Shown: one piece after another, positions 61,480 to 64,000 of the stretch
Layout: each line of letters starts with the position of its first letter
Position numbering within the stretch: the stretch's first letter is position 1
Origin: Shimia aestuarii
GTDB lineage: Bacteria > Pseudomonadota > Alphaproteobacteria > Rhodobacterales > Rhodobacteraceae
Length of the DNA: 64,000 nt
NCBI RefSeq assembly: GCF_900114635.1
Contig: NZ_FOTQ01000006.1
Span: 62,001-126,000, forward strand
Reading direction: 5' to 3'
Notes under the pieces: model-generated
Database searches by the model: none
What the model was told of the DNA's origin: nothing
Seen by the model: only the letters and a program-made list of their open reading frames with translations
Program-made: the position numbers and the translations under genes

Positions 61480-62964
61480 ATGTCCGAGAACCTGCCCACC
61501 ATCCTGTTGATCGACGACGAAGAGCATTCGCTTGCCGCCATGCGGATGGCGCTTGAAGACGATTTCGAGTGTCTGACGGCGACCGGGGCGGATGCTGCCA
61601 AGGCGCTGATGGAAGAGCATTTTGTACAGGTGATCTTTTGCGACCAGCGCATGCCGGGCAAGACCGGGGTCGATTTCCTGACCGAGGTGCGGGACCGTTG
61701 GCCGGAAACGGTGCGGATCATCATCACGGGTTATACCGAGACCAACGATATGATCGCCGCGATCAATGAGGCGGGAATTTACCAGTTCCTGACCAAGCCG
61801 TGGCATCCGGATCACCTGGTGATGACCGCGAAAAATGCTGGGGACCTGTTCCGGCTCAACCGCGAGCATGACCAGATGTCCTTGGAAATGCGGTACCTGT
61901 CCCGTTCCGTTGAAAGCAAGCTGGAAGATCACCGCCGCGCCCTGCGTGAAGGATTGGGGTTCGAAAACGTGCTGCGCTCGCCCAATTCGCCGCTGAACGC
62001 TGTGGTGGCGCAGGCGCGGCAGTTTGCCAGTTTCGATGTGCCGGTGCTGATCACCGGGGAACCGGGCACGGGGAAGGCGGCGTTGGCGCGGGCGATGCAT
62101 TATAGCTCGCTGCGTTCGGACAAGCCTTTTTACGAGATCAACTGCACCAGCGTAGATGATGACATTCTAGAAATGGAGTTGTTCGGAGCCAAACGGGGGG
62201 CGGTGGCCGGGCAGCAGACGCAGAAGCTTGGCCTGTTGCGCAAGGCGGATCAGGGGACGGTGTTCCTCAATGGGATATCTGAGCTTTCGCCGCGTATGCA
62301 GTTGGTCTTGTCCCGGTTTGCCGAAGAGGGCGCGTTTCGCCCGCTCGGTAGCCACGAGATGATCCGTTCGGATGTGCGCTTGTTGGTGGGCAGTGATCGC
62401 GAGTTGCGTCAGGACGTGGCCGAGGGGCGGTTCCGGTCGGACCTTTATTTCGCGTTGGCCAAGGCGACGCTGTCGGTGCCGCCGCTGAATGCACGCCCCG
62501 AAGACCTGCCAATCCTTGCGCAGAACTTGTTGTTCGAAGCCTCAAAAGCGCATGGCAAGCCGGTGCATGGATTGTCCGATGACGCGGTGCAGTTTCTGCA
62601 AGGCTACAGCTGGCCCGGAAACCTGCGCGAGTTGGAAAACGAGTTGGTGCGGATGCTGATCTTTTCGCAGGACCCGCTTCTGGGGCCCGAACTGATCTCG
62701 CGCCATATTCTTCAGGCCAGCCCTCTGCCGGACAAGACCGACCAAAGCGTCGATATGGTTCTGGTGGGCGAAGGCACGCTCAAAGACCGGGTTGAGCTGA
62801 TCGAGATGCGCATTTTGCGCGAAACGTTGACCCGGCTGAAATGGAACAAGAGCCGTGCGGCAAACGAGCTTGGGCTCAGTCGCGTGGGGCTGCGCGCAAA
62901 AATCGAGAGATATGGCATCGCGGAACCGGACAAGACCGGCGCCGGCGGTAACGAGGAGGAATAG
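61480..62964 (+). CDS. hupR: HupR, response regulator of hydrogenase genes with degenerate AAA+ domain
   Basis: A 494-residue NtrC-type regulator. Receiver (1-120) with Asp55 in FCDQRMPGK and Lys in [11 protein letters not shown]+ domain (about 170-395) with Walker [12 protein letters not shown]; Fis-type helix-turn-helix at the end ([18 protein letters not shown]). The sigma-54 contact loop GAFTGA is replaced by GAVAGQ near residue 235, and Walker B reads VFLNGISEL where LFLDEIGEL is usual, so ATPase-driven sigma-54 activation is unlikely. This agrees with reports that R. capsulatus HupR works with sigma-70 and is active unphosphorylated. HupT is its kinase. It sits between hypB and hypC. 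Confidence 0.93.
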   Translation: MSENLPTILLIDDEEHSLAAMRMALEDDFECLTATGADAAKALMEEHFVQVIFCDQRMPGKTGVDFLTEVRDRWPETVRIIITGYTETNDMIAAINEAGIYQFLTKPWHPDHLVMTAKNAGDLFRLNREHDQMSLEMRYLSRSVESKLEDHRRALREGLGFENVLRSPNSPLNAVVAQARQFASFDVPVLITGEPGTGKAALARAMHYSSLRSDKPFYEINCTSVDDDILEMELFGAKRGAVAGQQTQKLGLLRKADQGTVFLNGISELSPRMQLVLSRFAEEGAFRPLGSHEMIRSDVRLLVGSDRELRQDVAEGRFRSDLYFALAKATLSVPPLNARPEDLPILAQNLLFEASKAHGKPVHGLSDDAVQFLQGYSWPGNLRELENELVRMLIFSQDPLLGPELISRHILQASPLPDKTDQSVDMVLVGEGTLKDRVELIEMRILRETLTRLKWNKSRAANELGLSRVGLRAKIERYGIAEPDKTGAGGNEEE

Positions 62965-62966
62965 CC

Positions 62967-63257
62967 ATGTGTTTGGGAATACCCGGCCAGATCGTCGAGG
63001 TAACCGACGGTGAACGCCAGATGGCCATGGCCGATGTGTCAGGCGTGAAACGAGAAGTGAGCGTGGCCTGTGTCGCGCAAGGTGATCTGGAGGACCTGGT
63101 TGGCAAGTGGGTGCTGATCCATGTCGGCTTTGCCATGAGCATCATCGACGAGGAAGAGGCCGCCGAAACGCTCGAGGCGCTGCGCGGCCTTGGCGAGGCG
63201 CAGGAAACACTGGAAGCAATGGCGCATGGCGTGTCGGCGTTGGAGGGCACACAATGA
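62967..63257 (+). CDS. hypC: HypC, chaperone for Fe(CN)2CO assembly
   Basis: A 96-residue HypC with the essential Cys2 in MCLGIPGQIVE and a typical beta-barrel followed by a helical tail. It forms a complex with HypD on which the iron ligands are assembled, and then carries the cofactor to the hydrogenase precursor. It starts three bases after hupR with GAGGAGG upstream, and overlaps hypD by four bases. It is shorter at the C-terminus than its paralogue HupF. Confidence 0.94.
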   Translation: MCLGIPGQIVEVTDGERQMAMADVSGVKREVSVACVAQGDLEDLVGKWVLIHVGFAMSIIDEEEAAETLEALRGLGEAQETLEAMAHGVSALEGTQ

Positions 63258-64000
63258 GGTTTACCGAGGAATTTCGCGATCCCAAGGCGGCCAAAGCGCT
63301 GTTGAAGGAAATCAACAAGGTGGTCGATGAGATCGGCGCTACCAAGGAGAAACCGGTGCATATCATGGAGATTTGCGGTGGGCATACCCACGCGATTTTC
63401 CGCTATGGGCTGGACAAGCTGACGCCAGCGGGGATCGAGTTCATTCATGGCCCGGGTTGTCCGGTTTGTGTTCTACCGATGAGCCGCGTGGATGAATGTA
63501 TAGAACTGGCCGAGAAGCCCGAAGTTATTTTTACCACCTTTGGCGACGCGATGCGGGTGCCGGGCACGAAAAAGTCGCTGATGCAGGCCAAGGCGGAGGG
63601 GGCGGATATACGCATGGTCTATTCACCGCTTGATGCTTTGGAACTGGCACGTCGGCATCCCGAGCGCGAGGTGGTTTTCTTTGGCCTTGGGTTCGAGACC
63701 ACGACGCCGTCGACGGCGCTTTCGATTCAGCAGGCGGCGCGTGAAGGGCTGACCAATTTCTCGGTGTTCTGCAACCACATCACCGTGCCGCCCCCGATCA
63801 AGGCGCTTCTGGACGATCCGCATATGGTGCTGGATGGCTTTGTCGGTCCGGGTCACGTGAGCATGGTGATCGGCACGCATGAATATGATTTCATTGCAGA
63901 AGATTACGGCAAGCCGATCGTTGTGGCGGGTTTTGAGCCGATCGACCTGTTGCAATCGGTGCTGATGGTGCTGGAGCAGATCCGTGACGGGCGCGCCGAG
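63254..64000 (+). CDS. hypD: HypD, Fe-S scaffold protein, 3' end outside window
   Basis: The first 249 residues of HypD are visible and the frame stays open to the right edge. The start MRFTEEFRDPKAAKAL overlaps the hypC stop (ATGA). Diagnostic motifs are MEICGGHTHAIFRYG near residue 38 and HGPGCPVCVLP near residue 68, which hold catalytic cysteines for Fe(CN)2CO assembly, and the later GFETTTPSTAL. The Cys-rich 4Fe-4S C-terminus and hypE should lie beyond the window. Confidence 0.95.
   Translation, partial: MRFTEEFRDPKAAKALLKEINKVVDEIGATKEKPVHIMEICGGHTHAIFRYGLDKLTPAGIEFIHGPGCPVCVLPMSRVDECIELAEKPEVIFTTFGDAMRVPGTKKSLMQAKAEGADIRMVYSPLDALELARRHPEREVVFFGLGFETTTPSTALSIQQAAREGLTNFSVFCNHITVPPPIKALLDDPHMVLDGFVGPGHVSMVIGTHEYDFIAEDYGKPIVVAGFEPIDLLQSVLMVLEQIRDGRAE

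Overview
The window looks like an alphaproteobacterial chromosome, most likely Rhodobacteraceae (Rhodobacter/Roseobacter group). It is GC-rich, and its hydrogenase locus follows the gene order I know from Rhodobacter capsulatus: hupTUV-hypF-hupSLC-hupDFGHJK-hypAB-hupR-hypCD. It also carries tripartite tricarboxylate, polyamine and peptide transporters typical of that group. Species cannot be fixed from the sequence alone. No rRNA, tRNA or CRISPR array was seen.

Layout. 1-0.6 kb: 3' part of an agmatinase-family gene. 0.8-7 kb: a TctDE-like two-component system with its own periplasmic binding protein, divergent from a tctCBA tricarboxylate transporter. 7-7.6 kb: decayed IS6-family transposase. 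7.7-16.9 kb: an unusual four-gene run made of a periplasmic CxxCH protein, a 78-aa protein, a 323-aa protein of unknown family, and a 2151-aa fusion (degenerate kinase, AAA ATPase, helical repeats, GAF, histidine kinase, receiver, class III cyclase). 17-22.8 kb: a LuxR-type regulator divergent from a polyamine ABC transporter (potA, potD, potB, potC order) with an SDR dehydrogenase. 23.5-30.7 kb: a peptide ABC transporter, an XRE-cupin regulator and an M24 peptidase. 30.9-36.8 kb: a stand-alone YcaO protein divergent from a second class III cyclase/TPR protein, followed on the opposite strand by a haem peroxidase and a small acidic protein. 37-40.8 kb: an NsrR-like repressor divergent from a 48-aa protein, a DUF2478-like protein and ubiT-ubiU-ubiV, the oxygen-independent ubiquinone pathway. 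40.9-45.8 kb: dabA-dabB, an inorganic carbon pump, divergent from a LysR regulator. 46-64 kb: the hydrogenase locus, running off the right edge inside hypD.

How it fits together. HupUV senses H2 and signals through kinase HupT to regulator HupR, which controls the membrane uptake hydrogenase HupSL with its cytochrome b HupC. HupD and HupFGHJK mature and protect that enzyme, and HypABCDF build the NiFe cofactor. Electrons enter the quinone pool, which ubiTUV would keep supplied when oxygen is absent. dabAB would supply CO2/bicarbonate. Together these suggest a metabolically flexible bacterium using H2 as a supplementary or sole electron donor. Autotrophy is only inferred, since no Calvin-cycle gene lies in the window.

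The least explained parts are the 7.7-16.9 kb run and the YcaO/cyclase/peroxidase cluster at 30.9-36.8 kb. Each couples a large class III nucleotide cyclase fusion to small or peptide-modifying proteins, and these are the best candidates for an undescribed system.
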